A stretch of DNA of 64,000 nucleotides from Lutibacter sp. HS1-25 (GTDB lineage: Bacteria > Bacteroidota > Bacteroidia > Flavobacteriales > Flavobacteriaceae), in assembly GCF_004121075.1 (NCBI RefSeq), contig NZ_RHLN01000001.1, positions 273,002 through 337,001 on the forward strand, written 5' to 3'. A program made the position numbers and the translations under genes. The number at the start of each line of letters is the position of its first letter. Within the stretch, counting starts at the first letter, position 1. Shown in pieces: positions 43,073 to 53,318 of the stretch. The notes beneath the pieces were generated by a model, which was not told the origin of the DNA, searched no databases, and saw only the letters and a list, made by a program, of their open reading frames with translations.

Positions 43073-45674
43073 TTTTTTTGGTTAGCATTCTTTTAATTTC
43101 ATTCAATTTCATCAAAGCTTCAATAGGGGTAAGTGTATCAATATTTGTTGATAAAATTTCTTCTTTAATATTTTCCAACAAAGGGTCGTCTAACTTAAAA
43201 AAGCTCAATTGCATTTCTTCTTCCTGCGCATTTTTCAGTGTTTCTTTTACCTCTGTATTGGTGTGATTTTTTTCTAATTGCTTTAGCATTTTTGTAGCTC
43301 TATGCACAACAGAACTTGGCATTCCGGCTAATTTAGCAACATAAATACCAAAACTATGTTCACTGCCTCCAGCAACTAGTTTGCGTAAAAAAATAACTTT
43401 GTCTTTTAATTCTTTTACCGAAACGTTGAAGTTTTTAATACGATCAAATGTATTGGTCATATCATTTAATTCGTGGTAATGTGTGGCAAAAAGTGTTTTT
43501 GCTTTTGAAGGATGTTCGTGTAAATATTCAGCAATTGCCCAAGCAATAGAAATACCATCGTACGTACTTGTACCGCGTCCAATTTCATCTAACAAAACCA
43601 AACTTCGGTCTGAAAGATTGTTCAAAATACTGGCAGTTTCATTCATTTCTACCATAAAAGTAGATTCGCCCATCGAAATATTATCACTGGCACCAACTCG
43701 TGTAAATATTTTATCTACAATTCCAATTCGGGCATTTTGAGCAGGAACATAACTTCCCATTTGCGCCAATAAAACAATCAATGCAGTTTGACGTAAAATG
43801 GCCGATTTACCACTCATATTGGGCCCGGTAATCATAATAATTTGCTGTAAATGGGTGTTTAAAACCACATCATTTGCAATGTATTCTTCGCCAATTGGCA
43901 ATTGTTTTTCTATAACTGGGTGACGACCATTTTTAATTTCTAAATCGGTACTTTCATCCAATTGCGGACGCACATAATTGTTGTTTTTTGCAATTTCAGC
44001 GAAAGAACACAAACAATCTATTTGCGCTATTAACTGCGCGTTTAACTGTATTGGCTGAATATAATCTAACAAACTGCTAATCAATTCAGCAAATAAATCA
44101 TGTTCTAATTTGCTAATTTTTTCTTCGGCACCTAAAATTTTGGTTTCGTATTCTTTTAATTCTTCGGTAATATAACGTTCGGCATTTACCAAAGTTTGTT
44201 TGCGAATCCACTCGGCAGGTACTTTGTCTTTGTGCGTATTTCTAACTTCAATATAATAACCAAAAACGTTGTTAAATGCTATTTTTAATGATGTAATGCC
44301 AGAGCGTTCAATTTCACGTGCCAACATAGCGTCTAAGTAGTCTTTTCCTTTGGTTGAAATGGCTCTTAAATCGTCTAATTCTGTTGAAACACCTTCAGCA
44401 ATTGAATTTCCTTTGTTGATATTTACAGGCGCATCTTCGTTTAATGTTTTGGTAATTTTTTCGCGAAGCGCATTGCAATTTTGCAACTGCTCTCCAATCA
44501 TTTTTAACGATTCGTTGTCACTTTTTTCAGCAGCTTCTTTGATAGGTATAATGGCATTCAAAGAATTTTTTAGCAAAACCACTTCACGCGGATTTACTTT
44601 GCCAGTTGCTACTTTTGAAACCAAGCGTTCAATGTCGCTAATTTGTTTAATTTGATAGGTAGTTAACTCAAAAAAGTTGTCGTTATCAATCAAATATTTT
44701 ACAATATCGTGGCGTTTTTTAATTCGGTTGATGTCTTTTAGCGGTAAAGCCAACCAACGTTTTAACAAGCGTCCACCCATTGGCGAAATGGTTTTGTCGA
44801 TAACGTCTAATAAGGTAACCGCATTTACGGAGGTTGAATTGTATAATTCTAAATTTCGAATTGTAAATCGATCCATCCAAACATAATGGTCTTCTAAAAT
44901 ACGGTTAATAACCTGTATGTGTTCTAACTTATTGTGTTGTGTTTCAGATAAATAAAATAAAATTGCACCTGAAGAAATAATACCTTCATTTAAATCGTCG
45001 ACTCCAAAACCTTTCAATGTTTTTACTTTAAAATGATTGGTTAAAGTTTCCAAAGCATATTCAGATTGAAAAATCCAGTCTTCTAAATAAAAATTATAAA
45101 ATCTGTCGCCAAATAATTCTTTAAATTTATTTTTATGTTGCTTTTGAACCAAAACTTCACTTGGGTTAAAATTCTGTAACAACTTGTCAATGTATTCGCT
45201 ATTGCCTTGCGCTGTTAAAAATTCGCCTGTAGAAACATCTAAAAAAGATACGCCTAATTGCTTTTTTCCAAAGTGAACAGCAGCTAAAAAATTATTGGTA
45301 TTGGATTGTAAAACTTCATCATTTAAAGCAACACCAGGAGTTACCAATTCTGTAACACCACGTTTTACAATGGTTTTTGTCATTTTTGGATCTTCCAGCT
45401 GATCGCAAATGGCAACACGCATTCCGGCTTTTACCAATTTTGGTAGATAAGTGTTTAACGAATGATGAGGAAACCCAGCCAAGGCCGTTTCGGTTTCACT
45501 ACCAGCGCCGCGTTTAGTTAAAATAATACCTAAAACTTTTGAAGCCCTTTTAGCATCTTCACCAAAAGTTTCGTAAAAATCGCCCACTCTAAATAGCAAC
45601 ATGGCATCTGGATATTTAACCTTAATTGCATTGTATTGTTTCATTAATGGAGTGACTTTTTGAACTTTTTTCAA
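43062..45674 (-). CDS. mutS: DNA mismatch repair protein MutS
   Basis: Mismatch recognition ATPase, 870 residues, typical length. The N-terminal mismatch-binding motif is in GDFYETFG (F33-Y-E35). The C-terminal ATPase has Walker [10 protein letters not shown] (about residue 605), Walker [14 protein letters not shown] and the FATHYHEL signature, and the HSFGI segment follows. The gene starts after an unusual long leader with a terminator between it and the next gene upstream. It is coupled to the downstream RNA methyltransferase. Confidence 0.97.
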   Translation of the reverse strand: MKKVQKVTPLMKQYNAIKVKYPDAMLLFRVGDFYETFGEDAKRASKVLGIILTKRGAGSETETALAGFPHHSLNTYLPKLVKAGMRVAICDQLEDPKMTKTIVKRGVTELVTPGVALNDEVLQSNTNNFLAAVHFGKKQLGVSFLDVSTGEFLTAQGNSEYIDKLLQNFNPSEVLVQKQHKNKFKELFGDRFYNFYLEDWIFQSEYALETLTNHFKVKTLKGFGVDDLNEGIISSGAILFYLSETQHNKLEHIQVINRILEDHYVWMDRFTIRNLELYNSTSVNAVTLLDVIDKTISPMGGRLLKRWLALPLKDINRIKKRHDIVKYLIDNDNFFELTTYQIKQISDIERLVSKVATGKVNPREVVLLKNSLNAIIPIKEAAEKSDNESLKMIGEQLQNCNALREKITKTLNEDAPVNINKGNSIAEGVSTELDDLRAISTKGKDYLDAMLAREIERSGITSLKIAFNNVFGYYIEVRNTHKDKVPAEWIRKQTLVNAERYITEELKEYETKILGAEEKISKLEHDLFAELISSLLDYIQPIQLNAQLIAQIDCLCSFAEIAKNNNYVRPQLDESTDLEIKNGRHPVIEKQLPIGEEYIANDVVLNTHLQQIIMITGPNMSGKSAILRQTALIVLLAQMGSYVPAQNARIGIVDKIFTRVGASDNISMGESTFMVEMNETASILNNLSDRSLVLLDEIGRGTSTYDGISIAWAIAEYLHEHPSKAKTLFATHYHELNDMTNTFDRIKNFNVSVKELKDKVIFLRKLVAGGSEHSFGIYVAKLAGMPSSVVHRATKMLKQLEKNHTNTEVKETLKNAQEEEMQLSFFKLDDPLLENIKEEILSTNIDTLTPIEALMKLNEIKRMLTKKNGK

Positions 45675-45737
45675 GGAAAGATGGTTTTAAATTTAGTGCA
45701 AGCGAAGTTATAGAATTACTATTAGTATTACAAACAT

Positions 45738-45770
45738 AAAAGGTTCACCTTTTTAAAGATGAACCTTTTT
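45738..45770 (-). terminator. Terminator after the LruC gene
   Basis: Hairpin of AAAAGGTTCA against TGAACCTTTT with a 13-base loop, located 20 bases after the leftward-reading LruC stop. T residues also follow on the plus side, so it may work both ways. Confidence 0.85.
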
Positions 45771-45789
45771 ATAGATTGTAAATTTTTGA

Positions 45790-47799
45790 TTAATTATTTA
45801 TGTATTGTTCGTTTCGGTATCCAGTACTGTCCTTATACCAATCGGCATAAGTAGTGCCGCCAGAAGTTGCCCATTGAATAAAATAATTGTAAGCTGTATT
45901 TATGGTCACTTTTTCTTTAGGAACTTTAAAATCGTGAACAATATTTATGGCCCAAGGCAATCCTCTATCAGTTAAATAGTCTCCATCTTTATCTCTGTTT
46001 ATACCATCAATCTCAAAACTTTTTTTACCTAAAGATGTTGTATGTCCATTAGGTAAATGCACTTCTTTTTCACGTATTTTATTTATAATCATAAACGGAT
46101 TAAATGGGGCTGTACCTAATTTATCGGTACTTACAGGTTCTTTAAATTTGATAGAGAGGGTAGTTTCTTTACCTTTCATAGTATGCATATTGTCAAATAA
46201 AATGATGACCGCATTTTCTTGGCCAATTTCTGTACCATTAGCATCAACATTAATGTAGTTTTGTGTTAAAACGGCTCCTGTAACACTTTCAATTAGCGAT
46301 GGTGAGAAATTTTCAATTTCAAGGCCAAATCCATTAATATAGCTAGCGCCATCTGCTTTTACGTTGTATATAAAATCTAATTGAACTGCTAAATTTTGAG
46401 AGTTTAATACCGCAATAACTTTATAGTTTAATGCAACATCGTTAAAGTCATAATCGCCAGTAGCTGGCCATAAATCTTCAAAAGCAATAGTTCCCCAACC
46501 GTATTTACTTGGTGTAAAAATTTCAAATGCTTTGTTTGCATCTTCAGGATATTCATCATCTCTATCTATAATTCCATCACCGTCAGTATCTGGATCCTCT
46601 ACTGTTTCAGTATAAACTCTAAAAGTTGTTAAATCATTGATAGTTCTTCCATAGTCTGTATTGTTATTGGCACTAATGCCATAATTGTATTGCCAACCGC
46701 CAGTTTGTGTATCCATAACAATTAAATCTGAACTATTTGCATTATTGGCAAGCCATAATTCTTGATTAGAATCAAAAGTCATAGATGTTGGTTGAAACGG
46801 TAAATTATCTGCACTTATGCGTGTACTATCATATTCATTATTTTTGTTTAACTGAAGTTTGTACAATCCAGAAAAAGTACACATAAAAAGTGTACCATCA
46901 TTAGCAAAAGCTAAATCTCCACCTCCGGTATTGTGCAAACCATTAATTTTCCATGTACCTAATGTTTTTCCATTTGTTGGGTCATAGGTGTATAAAGTTG
47001 CTCCAGATGAAAAATACAATAACCCATCTCTATAATTGTAATCCAGTCTAGGACCTCCTGCAACTACATTAGCAACAGTTTCCCAAGAATTTTTTTCTAT
47101 AGAATATTTCATTAAAGGGTAAGGACTGCTTTTACCAATAGAATATAATTCTTTATTTGCTTGGTCTATTGCGCAAGTGTAACTACCCATTGGCATATCA
47201 GATAAATAAGTATATGCACCTGTAACAGGGTCAACCTGAAATAATTCGGCACTACCGTTTACACAGTATAAATAATCATCAACTTTAACCCCAGCAGAAG
47301 TAGATTTGCTAGCAACAGAAGTATAAGTAAAATTTACTTCATTGTTATTGATGTTTTCAATAGAAGAAGAAAATTTTAGATTGTCATTTCGTCGAATATA
47401 TATTTGAGTATAGTACTTTGGTAAAGTTAGGGTTTGGCTTAATTTACCATTGTAAGGTACACCTGTAAAAATCAATTTATTTAAAACATCAGATTTATAA
47501 ATTGGTTCGGTAACGGTTACACCTTCTTCATTTTCATAGGTTTCATTTCCAGCAAAGTATTTTTCATCAGAATAAGCATATACATCGTATTTTACATTGC
47601 TTTTGCGATCGTTAATAGTAACTTTTACTTTTTGTTGTGTGCTAAAGTCAAAACCTTTTGGGATGTTTATGTTTTCAATTTCTAATTGACTAACTTCTGC
47701 TTCAGGTTCTTTCTCGTCTGTAACTGTTTCTTTAGTACATGAAATAAACGTTAAAAATAGAACGCTTATTGTTAATAGGGTAAATTTCAGATTTTTCAT
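45790..47799 (-). CDS. LruC-domain lipoprotein with beta-propeller region
   Basis: Predicted lipoprotein of 669 residues from the ATG at 47799, with signal peptide and lipobox FISC (C21). After a short N-terminal beta part, about 160-400 carries repeated SLYxLDP-like blades (for example ELFQVDPVTGAYTYLSDM and KYSIEKNSWETVA) like a beta-propeller. A DTDGDGIIDRDDEYP calcium-type loop leads into the LruC domain (about 430-669, with TGDYDFNDVALNYK and WAINIVHDFKVP). A longer frame from 47832 adds eleven residues but breaks the signal peptide. Surface or periplasmic role unknown. Confidence 0.87.
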   Translation of the reverse strand: MKNLKFTLLTISVLFLTFISCTKETVTDEKEPEAEVSQLEIENINIPKGFDFSTQQKVKVTINDRKSNVKYDVYAYSDEKYFAGNETYENEEGVTVTEPIYKSDVLNKLIFTGVPYNGKLSQTLTLPKYYTQIYIRRNDNLKFSSSIENINNNEVNFTYTSVASKSTSAGVKVDDYLYCVNGSAELFQVDPVTGAYTYLSDMPMGSYTCAIDQANKELYSIGKSSPYPLMKYSIEKNSWETVANVVAGGPRLDYNYRDGLLYFSSGATLYTYDPTNGKTLGTWKINGLHNTGGGDLAFANDGTLFMCTFSGLYKLQLNKNNEYDSTRISADNLPFQPTSMTFDSNQELWLANNANSSDLIVMDTQTGGWQYNYGISANNNTDYGRTINDLTTFRVYTETVEDPDTDGDGIIDRDDEYPEDANKAFEIFTPSKYGWGTIAFEDLWPATGDYDFNDVALNYKVIAVLNSQNLAVQLDFIYNVKADGASYINGFGLEIENFSPSLIESVTGAVLTQNYINVDANGTEIGQENAVIILFDNMHTMKGKETTLSIKFKEPVSTDKLGTAPFNPFMIINKIREKEVHLPNGHTTSLGKKSFEIDGINRDKDGDYLTDRGLPWAINIVHDFKVPKEKVTINTAYNYFIQWATSGGTTYADWYKDSTGYRNEQYINN

Positions 47800-48050
47800 A
47801 GGGGGTTCAATTATGGTTGTTACTTTTTTCATTAGGTATATTTTATTTTTAAATTATAACCTAATTTTGTGCCAAAATGTAAATTCACTCTAAAGTACGT
47901 TTAAAATGGTGATTTTCAAAGTATAATATGGTTTTTTTTATTCCAATTTTTGGAATTAATATTGTTTTTTGGAATTATTTAGGGTGAAGTTATTTTGAAG
48001 ATAATTGTAATTGAATTTGATAAAAGTATGGGTATTATTAATTGTTTTAG

Positions 48051-48080
48051 TTGGTAAGTTGAGCTAAAAAATTATATTTG
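48051..48080 (+). promoter_or_regulatory. Promoter of the second SPOUT methyltransferase
   Basis: TTG (48051-48053), 19-base spacer and TATATTTG (48073-48080): a strong match to the Bacteroidota consensus. The transcription start would be near 48085, giving a leader of about 12 bases before the ATG at 48097. Confidence 0.75.
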
Positions 48081-48096
48081 TTTTAAGAATTATTTT

Positions 48097-48627
48097 ATGA
48101 GGAAATTAAAAAATAGTGAACTTGGTAGGTTAAATGTTGAAGAATTTAAAGATACTGCTAAAATTCCGTTGATAGTGGTGTTGGATAATATTAGAAGTTT
48201 AAACAATATAGGCTCTGTATTTAGAACTAGTGATGCTTTTATAATTGAAAAAATTTACTTGTGTGGTATCACAGCACAACCGCCACATAAAGACATTCAT
48301 AAAACTGCTTTAGGTGCTACTGAATCTGTAGATTGGGAATATGTTGAAGACACAGTTGCTTTGGTCGAAAAATTGAAAGCTGAAGGTGTAATTGTAGCTT
48401 CAATTGAACAAGCTGAAAATAGTACCATGTTACAAGATTTTAAAATTGAAGCAAATCAAAAATACGCCGTAGTTTTTGGAAACGAAGTTAAAGGAGTACA
48501 ACAAAAAGTAGTTTCGGCATCTGATTATTGTGTTGAAATTCCACAATTGGGTACCAAACATTCTTTAAATATATCGGTAAGTGCCGGAATTGTTTTATGG
48601 GATTTGTTTAAAAAGTTTCAGTACTAG
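48097..48627 (+). CDS. TrmH-family RNA 2'-O-methyltransferase
   Basis: SPOUT methyltransferase of 176 residues, second of the window. Motifs are LDNIRSLNNIGSVFRTSDAF (28-47), YAVVFGNEVKGV and LNISVSAGIVLWDLF near the end. The N-terminal KLKNSELGR part could bind RNA. It differs from the one at 42617 in length and motif detail and is not a recent duplicate. Target tRNA or rRNA position is unknown. It is transcribed alone from its own promoter. Confidence 0.92.
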   Translation: MRKLKNSELGRLNVEEFKDTAKIPLIVVLDNIRSLNNIGSVFRTSDAFIIEKIYLCGITAQPPHKDIHKTALGATESVDWEYVEDTVALVEKLKAEGVIVASIEQAENSTMLQDFKIEANQKYAVVFGNEVKGVQQKVVSASDYCVEIPQLGTKHSLNISVSAGIVLWDLFKKFQY

Positions 48628-48680
48628 TATCAGATATTAAATACAAACACCACGTTAACAGCATTTAGTTTACAAATAAA

Positions 48681-50033
48681 CTAAAATCCTAAAATTAATT
48701 TTGCGATAGAAAAGTAAATCAAAATACCTAAAATATCATTGCTTGTTGTAATAAAAGGACCTGTTGCCAAAGCAGGATCTATACCTCTTTTATCTAAAAA
48801 AATGGGAACAAAGGTTCCTATAATTGATGCAATAATAATTACGCTTACCAATGAAACTGCAACAGTAATACCTACTTTTAATTCAAATCCTAAAAAGAAC
48901 ATACCTGCCGACATTAATAGTGCAGCCAGCACAAAACCATTGACTAAACTTTGAGTAACTTCTTTAACCAATCGTTTCCAATAAGAGCCACGTAAGCTAT
49001 CGTTTGCCAAACCTTGCACAATAATAGCTGAAGATTGTACACCAACATTTCCTGCCATAGCTGCAATTAATGGTGTAAAAAAGAATAAGACAGGATAATT
49101 AATCATTGCTGAAGAAAACCCTCCTAAAATAGACACACTCACAAAGCCTCCAAACAAAGCTAAAATTAACCATGGTAAACGGGCTTTTGTCAATTCCCAA
49201 ATGGTATCATCGGCTTCAACATCTTGCGAAATACCTGCCGCCATTTGGTAATCTTTTTCAGCTTCTTCTTTAATTACGTCTACAATATCATCAATGGTGA
49301 TTCTTCCTACCAATCGGCCCAATTCATCAACCACAGGAATGGCTTCTAAATCGTATTTCTGCATAATTTTAGCAACATCTTCAGCATCATCATTTACATT
49401 TACCGAATCTACTTTTTTGATAAAAACGTCTTTAATAGCTGTTTTAGTTGAAGTTGTCAATAAATCTTTTAATGATAAACGACCCTTTAAAATGTCATTG
49501 TCATCAACTACATAAATAGAGTGTACGCGTGAAACTTCTTCGGCCTGAGCACGCATTTCTTTAACACAAGTAAGTACATTCCAGTTTTCATTCACTTTTA
49601 CCAATTCCTTTGCCATTAAACCACCCGCAGTGTCTTCATCATAGCGTAAAAGTTCTACAATTTCTTTGGCGTGTTCCTCATCTTCTAGATGAGAAATTAC
49701 TTCTTTCTTTTGTTGTTCAGAAAGTTCAGAAATAATATCAGCAGCATCATCAGTATCTAACTCATCAATTTCTTCAGCAATTTCTTTAGATGAAAGTCCT
49801 CTTAAAATCTTTTCACGCGTGTCTTCGTCTAATTCGGCAATAACTTCCGAAGTAACATCACTTTCAAGTAATTTAATTAAAAAGATGGCTTCATTAATTT
49901 CAATTTCTTCAATAATTTCAGCGATGTCAGCATGATGCACTTCTTCTAATAAATTTAAAAGGGCAGCATTGTTGTTTTCAGCAATAAGTTGTTGAATTTC
50001 TTGAATAGATTCTTTTGTAATTTCAAATTGCAT
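48681..50033 (-). CDS. mgtE: Magnesium transporter MgtE
   Basis: Mg2+ channel of 450 residues. It has the N-terminal superhelical domain (about 1-130), a CBS pair (about 135-255) with [19 protein letters not shown] and [21 protein letters not shown], and a five-helix membrane domain from about 280 with [23 protein letters not shown]. The domain order and the acidic N-domain fit Mg2+ sensing. Its ATG overlaps the rsmA stop by 11 bases (ATGCAATTTGA), so the two are coupled. Confidence 0.95.
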   Translation of the reverse strand: MQFEITKESIQEIQQLIAENNNAALLNLLEEVHHADIAEIIEEIEINEAIFLIKLLESDVTSEVIAELDEDTREKILRGLSSKEIAEEIDELDTDDAADIISELSEQQKKEVISHLEDEEHAKEIVELLRYDEDTAGGLMAKELVKVNENWNVLTCVKEMRAQAEEVSRVHSIYVVDDNDILKGRLSLKDLLTTSTKTAIKDVFIKKVDSVNVNDDAEDVAKIMQKYDLEAIPVVDELGRLVGRITIDDIVDVIKEEAEKDYQMAAGISQDVEADDTIWELTKARLPWLILALFGGFVSVSILGGFSSAMINYPVLFFFTPLIAAMAGNVGVQSSAIIVQGLANDSLRGSYWKRLVKEVTQSLVNGFVLAALLMSAGMFFLGFELKVGITVAVSLVSVIIIASIIGTFVPIFLDKRGIDPALATGPFITTSNDILGILIYFSIAKLILGF

Positions 50034-50799
50034 CTTTTTCTATTTTAGAAGTAAGATTGATAAATTCTTGAACAGATAATTGTTCGGGGCGTTTGTCAAA
50101 GATACTATCTTCACGCAAACTATCCGATAAATTCAAGGTTTTTAAACTATTTCGCAAAGTTTTTCTACGTTGTTGAAAGGCAGTTTTTACAACTTTATAA
50201 AATAATTTTTCATTAACAGGTAGTGTGTAATTTTCTTTTCTAATGAATCGAATGACACCCGAATCAACCTTTGGAGGCGGATTAAAAACTGTTGGAGGTA
50301 CCGTAAATAAATACTCAACATTGTAAAATGCTTGTGTTAAAACTGATAAAATACCGTAGACTTTGCTACCTTCTTTTTCGGCAATACGTTGTGCAACTTC
50401 TTTTTGAAACATACCAGAAAACTCAGGTATTTGATGGCGGTTTTCAAGGGTTTTAAAAACAATTTGTGTAGAAATATTGTACGGAAAATTACCAATAATA
50501 GCAACTTGCTCATCGCCAAAAAAATCTTTTAAATCAATTTTTAAAAAATCTTTTGAAATAATTCTTTCAGCTAAATTTAAATAATGTGCTTGTAAATATT
50601 CAACAGATTCAGTATCAATTTCAATTACATGGGTTGTGAGTGGTTTTTTTAGCAAATATTTGGTTAAAACACCCATTCCCGGACCAATTTCCAACACATT
50701 TTTATAACCGTTTTGGGTTAAAGTATCAGCAATTTGTTGTGCTATTAATTCATCAGTTAAAAAATGTTGACCAAGGTGTTTTTTTGCTTTTACACTCAT
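50023..50799 (-). CDS. rsmA: 16S rRNA dimethyladenosine transferase RsmA/KsgA
   Basis: SAM-dependent enzyme dimethylating A1518 and A1519 of 16S rRNA, 258 residues. The SAM motif is [11 protein letters not shown] (about 37-47), the catalytic motif IV is NFPYNIST and [16 protein letters not shown] is a family mark. It ends in EKDAI, whose last bases overlap mgtE. It lies 4 bases downstream of the DUF4286 gene, so DUF4286-rsmA-mgtE likely form one transcript. Confidence 0.96.
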   Translation of the reverse strand: MSVKAKKHLGQHFLTDELIAQQIADTLTQNGYKNVLEIGPGMGVLTKYLLKKPLTTHVIEIDTESVEYLQAHYLNLAERIISKDFLKIDLKDFFGDEQVAIIGNFPYNISTQIVFKTLENRHQIPEFSGMFQKEVAQRIAEKEGSKVYGILSVLTQAFYNVEYLFTVPPTVFNPPPKVDSGVIRFIRKENYTLPVNEKLFYKVVKTAFQQRRKTLRNSLKTLNLSDSLREDSIFDKRPEQLSVQEFINLTSKIEKDAI

Positions 50800-50803
50800 A
50801 AAA

Positions 50804-51136
50804 TTAGTTTTTAAGACTCATGCTAAACTGTTCTGAAATTACTTTTAATTCGGTTCTAAAAGATAAGATTTTAGTTCCAAATAATTGCATTGCTTCTTCA
50901 CGTAATTTTGTAGCGTAGTTGTTGTAATATGTTTCTAAAGCTTCCTTACTTTCAGTTGTGTATTGCACAGCATAGGTAACACCTCCCATTTCTTCATCTA
51001 CTAAAACTTGACACATTTTTGCTTTGGTAAATTTACCCGTTGCGAGCATAGCCGGAATGTGTTTTTGTTTCATCCAAGTGAGCCATTGTTGGTGGACAGT
51101 TTCGTCTACATTTGTGGTTACGTTGTATATGTACAT
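50804..51136 (-). CDS. DUF4286 family small protein
   Basis: Protein of 110 residues with a ferredoxin-like alpha/beta layout: [21 protein letters not shown] and [19 protein letters not shown] are typical DUF4286 segments resembling antibiotic-biosynthesis monooxygenase-like folds. The function is unknown. It lies 4 bases before rsmA and seems to be the first gene of that unit. Confidence 0.88.
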   Translation of the reverse strand: MYIYNVTTNVDETVHQQWLTWMKQKHIPAMLATGKFTKAKMCQVLVDEEMGGVTYAVQYTTESKEALETYYNNYATKLREEAMQLFGTKILSFRTELKVISEQFSMSLKN

Positions 51137-51262
51137 TTTTGGTTTAAAGGTTTAAAGGTTCAAATTTGAATGGGTAAAGTTAAAAATTAATATACTAAGG
51201 GTTACTTATCTTTTTTTTATTATTTAAAATCCCAAACTTTCAAATTCTAAAATCGTAATTGG

Positions 51263-53038
51263 TTAATATATTTCATCTCCTCTTAGCATTCTGAACTTTT
51301 TTCGAGCATCAACCAAATAAATACTTGAAGGATATTCGAAAATAATTTTTTGATAATATTGAGAAGCTTTTTCTCGGTTATTTAATTTATTTAAATATAG
51401 TTCAGCTAAATAATACGTTGCATCATCGGCTAAAATATCGTCATTTTTTAAAGCTATTATTTGTAAATAATTTTGTTCGGCTTGTTCAAAATCAGCTGTT
51501 TTTTCAAGGAGTTGTGCTTGTTTAAAAAGCGTTTCATCTTCAATAGGATGTCCTTTATATGCAACTAAAATTGTTTGTAAAGTGTCAATAGCTTCCTTGT
51601 TTTTATTTTGAAATGCCAGTAAATCAGCAGTTGCATACTTTTTTAAAGCAATTTTTAAACTGTCTTTTACCTCATTGTCTGTAATCAGCAAATTCAATGC
51701 CAAAGCATCGTTTGAAATTAATTGTGATGTGGAATTTTTCAATACTTTCAATTGCGATTGCGCCCAATCAAAATCGCCTTTAAAGTACGATGTTTGCGCA
51801 ATTTTAAAACGTGCTGCTTGTCCAATTTCGTGATTTTTTAAATCGTTTTGAACCTGTGTATAATAAATCAACGCAGTACTAAACTGATTGTTAAACACCA
51901 ATACATCTGCCAATTTTGTTTTTATATACCCTTTTTCAAATTCGTTTAATGGCAATTTTAGCGTTTCTTTTAATGATAAGATAGCCTCTTTAGATTCGTT
52001 TTTTTTGAAGGCTAAAAATTCAGCATAAATAACCTGTATGCCAACAGTTGTCGTTTTTTTTCCGTATTGATTAAATAATTGGTCAAATTGTGATTGAATA
52101 TTTTCTACAGAAGCATTTGTATCCATATCAATTTGAAGCAAATATAGTTTAGCTGTTAATTCGGCATTTACATCTTTTGTGTTTTGTAATACAAAATTGA
52201 AGCAGTTTTTAGCCGATTCGTATGATTTTTTATCGAATGCCATTTTACCAATATCAGTTATTGGTAGTAAATCTGTTGCATTGCGTTTGTACAATGCTTT
52301 TTCTTGAATCAATGCTTTTTCATAGTCTAATTGTTGTAAATACAACCAACTCAACAAATTGTTCCAACTATCTTGCGGGTTGTTTTGATTGCGTTTTAAC
52401 AATTGTTTTTTTAATAGAATATTGTTTTCATTTTCAGCATCATTGGTAACATATTTTGCAAGGTAATTTTTAATGGTTGAGGTGTATTTTTCATTTACTT
52501 CAACCATATTTAAATAGGTGTTAAACATATTTAAAACATCCCCTTTTTCACCATAAATTTCGGCAATTTGCATATTGTAATTTGCAGCAGCATTTACTTC
52601 CATTGCCTTTTTATAAGCCAAAAGTGCATAATCTAACAAATGGTTTTCTTGAAAAGTTTTTCCAACCAAATAACCCAAATTAGGAGTTTTTTCGATACTT
52701 AAAATGGCTTTGTTGTAATAGGTTTCGGCTTTATCTTGCTGGTGTTGTAATTGAAAATTATAGCCTAAATCTACATACAAATAATCTTGATTAGGATATG
52801 CTTTTAATAATTTATTGATAACAGCATTGGCTTCTTCAAATTTTTCTAATTGCTGAAAACAATCAATTAAATAGTTGGTGTATGAAGTGTTATAAGGATT
52901 GTTATCGTGTAAAGATTGAAAAATAACAATGGCTTTTTCGTAATCTCCATTTCGGTAATATTGATACGCCAATTGTTGTTCTTGTGCATAAAACTGCAAA
53001 GAAAAACAACAAAATATTAAAATTAAAAGTCGGCGCAT
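51263..53038 (-). CDS. Tetratricopeptide-repeat protein
   Basis: Exported or periplasmic protein of 591 residues, signal peptide about 1-18 (ends FYAQ). The rest is a series of TPR helix pairs, for example YQYYRNGDYEKAIVIFQSL, AETYYNKAIL, ALLAYKKAMEV and later NNREKASQYYQKIIFEYPSS. The final part (about 540-591) has the DARKKFRMLR segment found in similar Bacteroidota proteins. It is likely a scaffold for envelope complexes. It lies 126 bases downstream-side of DUF4286, whose transcript may start separately. Confidence 0.9.
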   Translation of the reverse strand: MRRLLILIFCCFSLQFYAQEQQLAYQYYRNGDYEKAIVIFQSLHDNNPYNTSYTNYLIDCFQQLEKFEEANAVINKLLKAYPNQDYLYVDLGYNFQLQHQQDKAETYYNKAILSIEKTPNLGYLVGKTFQENHLLDYALLAYKKAMEVNAAANYNMQIAEIYGEKGDVLNMFNTYLNMVEVNEKYTSTIKNYLAKYVTNDAENENNILLKKQLLKRNQNNPQDSWNNLLSWLYLQQLDYEKALIQEKALYKRNATDLLPITDIGKMAFDKKSYESAKNCFNFVLQNTKDVNAELTAKLYLLQIDMDTNASVENIQSQFDQLFNQYGKKTTTVGIQVIYAEFLAFKKNESKEAILSLKETLKLPLNEFEKGYIKTKLADVLVFNNQFSTALIYYTQVQNDLKNHEIGQAARFKIAQTSYFKGDFDWAQSQLKVLKNSTSQLISNDALALNLLITDNEVKDSLKIALKKYATADLLAFQNKNKEAIDTLQTILVAYKGHPIEDETLFKQAQLLEKTADFEQAEQNYLQIIALKNDDILADDATYYLAELYLNKLNNREKASQYYQKIIFEYPSSIYLVDARKKFRMLRGDEIY

Positions 53039-53174
53039 TTTTCACTATTTATTCATTCAAAGATAACCAAACAAGTGTTAAAATTTTGATAAAAGCAATT
53101 ACTCTTAGGACTTTAGGTGTAACAAAATCCTTTGAAAAAGGTCTTTCGGGTATAAATCTATTAAAACAAACCCA

Positions 53175-53318
53175 ATGAAAGAGTTAATTAAACAATACGA
53201 AAACGCTAAAAATAAAGCATTCAACTTTATGAATAACGGACAATTACACGATTATTTTGATGCATTGATTGAAATGAATCACTACAAAAAACTAATGATA
53301 CAAGTGCCTGTTAATTGA
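53175..53318 (+). CDS. Small conserved-looking protein, 47 aa
   Basis: Short open frame MKELIKQYENAKNKAFN... ending QVPVN, 47 residues with a charged helical character (Lys, Asn, Leu, Tyr, Met). It converges on serS with an 8-base overlap of the stop codons. From memory, similar 45-50-residue proteins lie beside serS in other flavobacteria, but this was not checked. No upstream promoter is evident. The function is unknown. Confidence 0.55.
   Translation: MKELIKQYENAKNKAFNFMNNGQLHDYFDALIEMNHYKKLMIQVPVN

Noticed and set aside
47800..47832. Eleven-residue N-terminal extension of the LruC gene
   Set aside because: It places charged and proline-rich residues before a typical lipoprotein signal peptide that begins with the ATG at 47799.
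52984..53178. Plus-strand frame of 64 codons across the TPR gene start
   Set aside because: It is mostly antisense to the signal peptide region of the TPR gene and shows no domain or composition of a protein.
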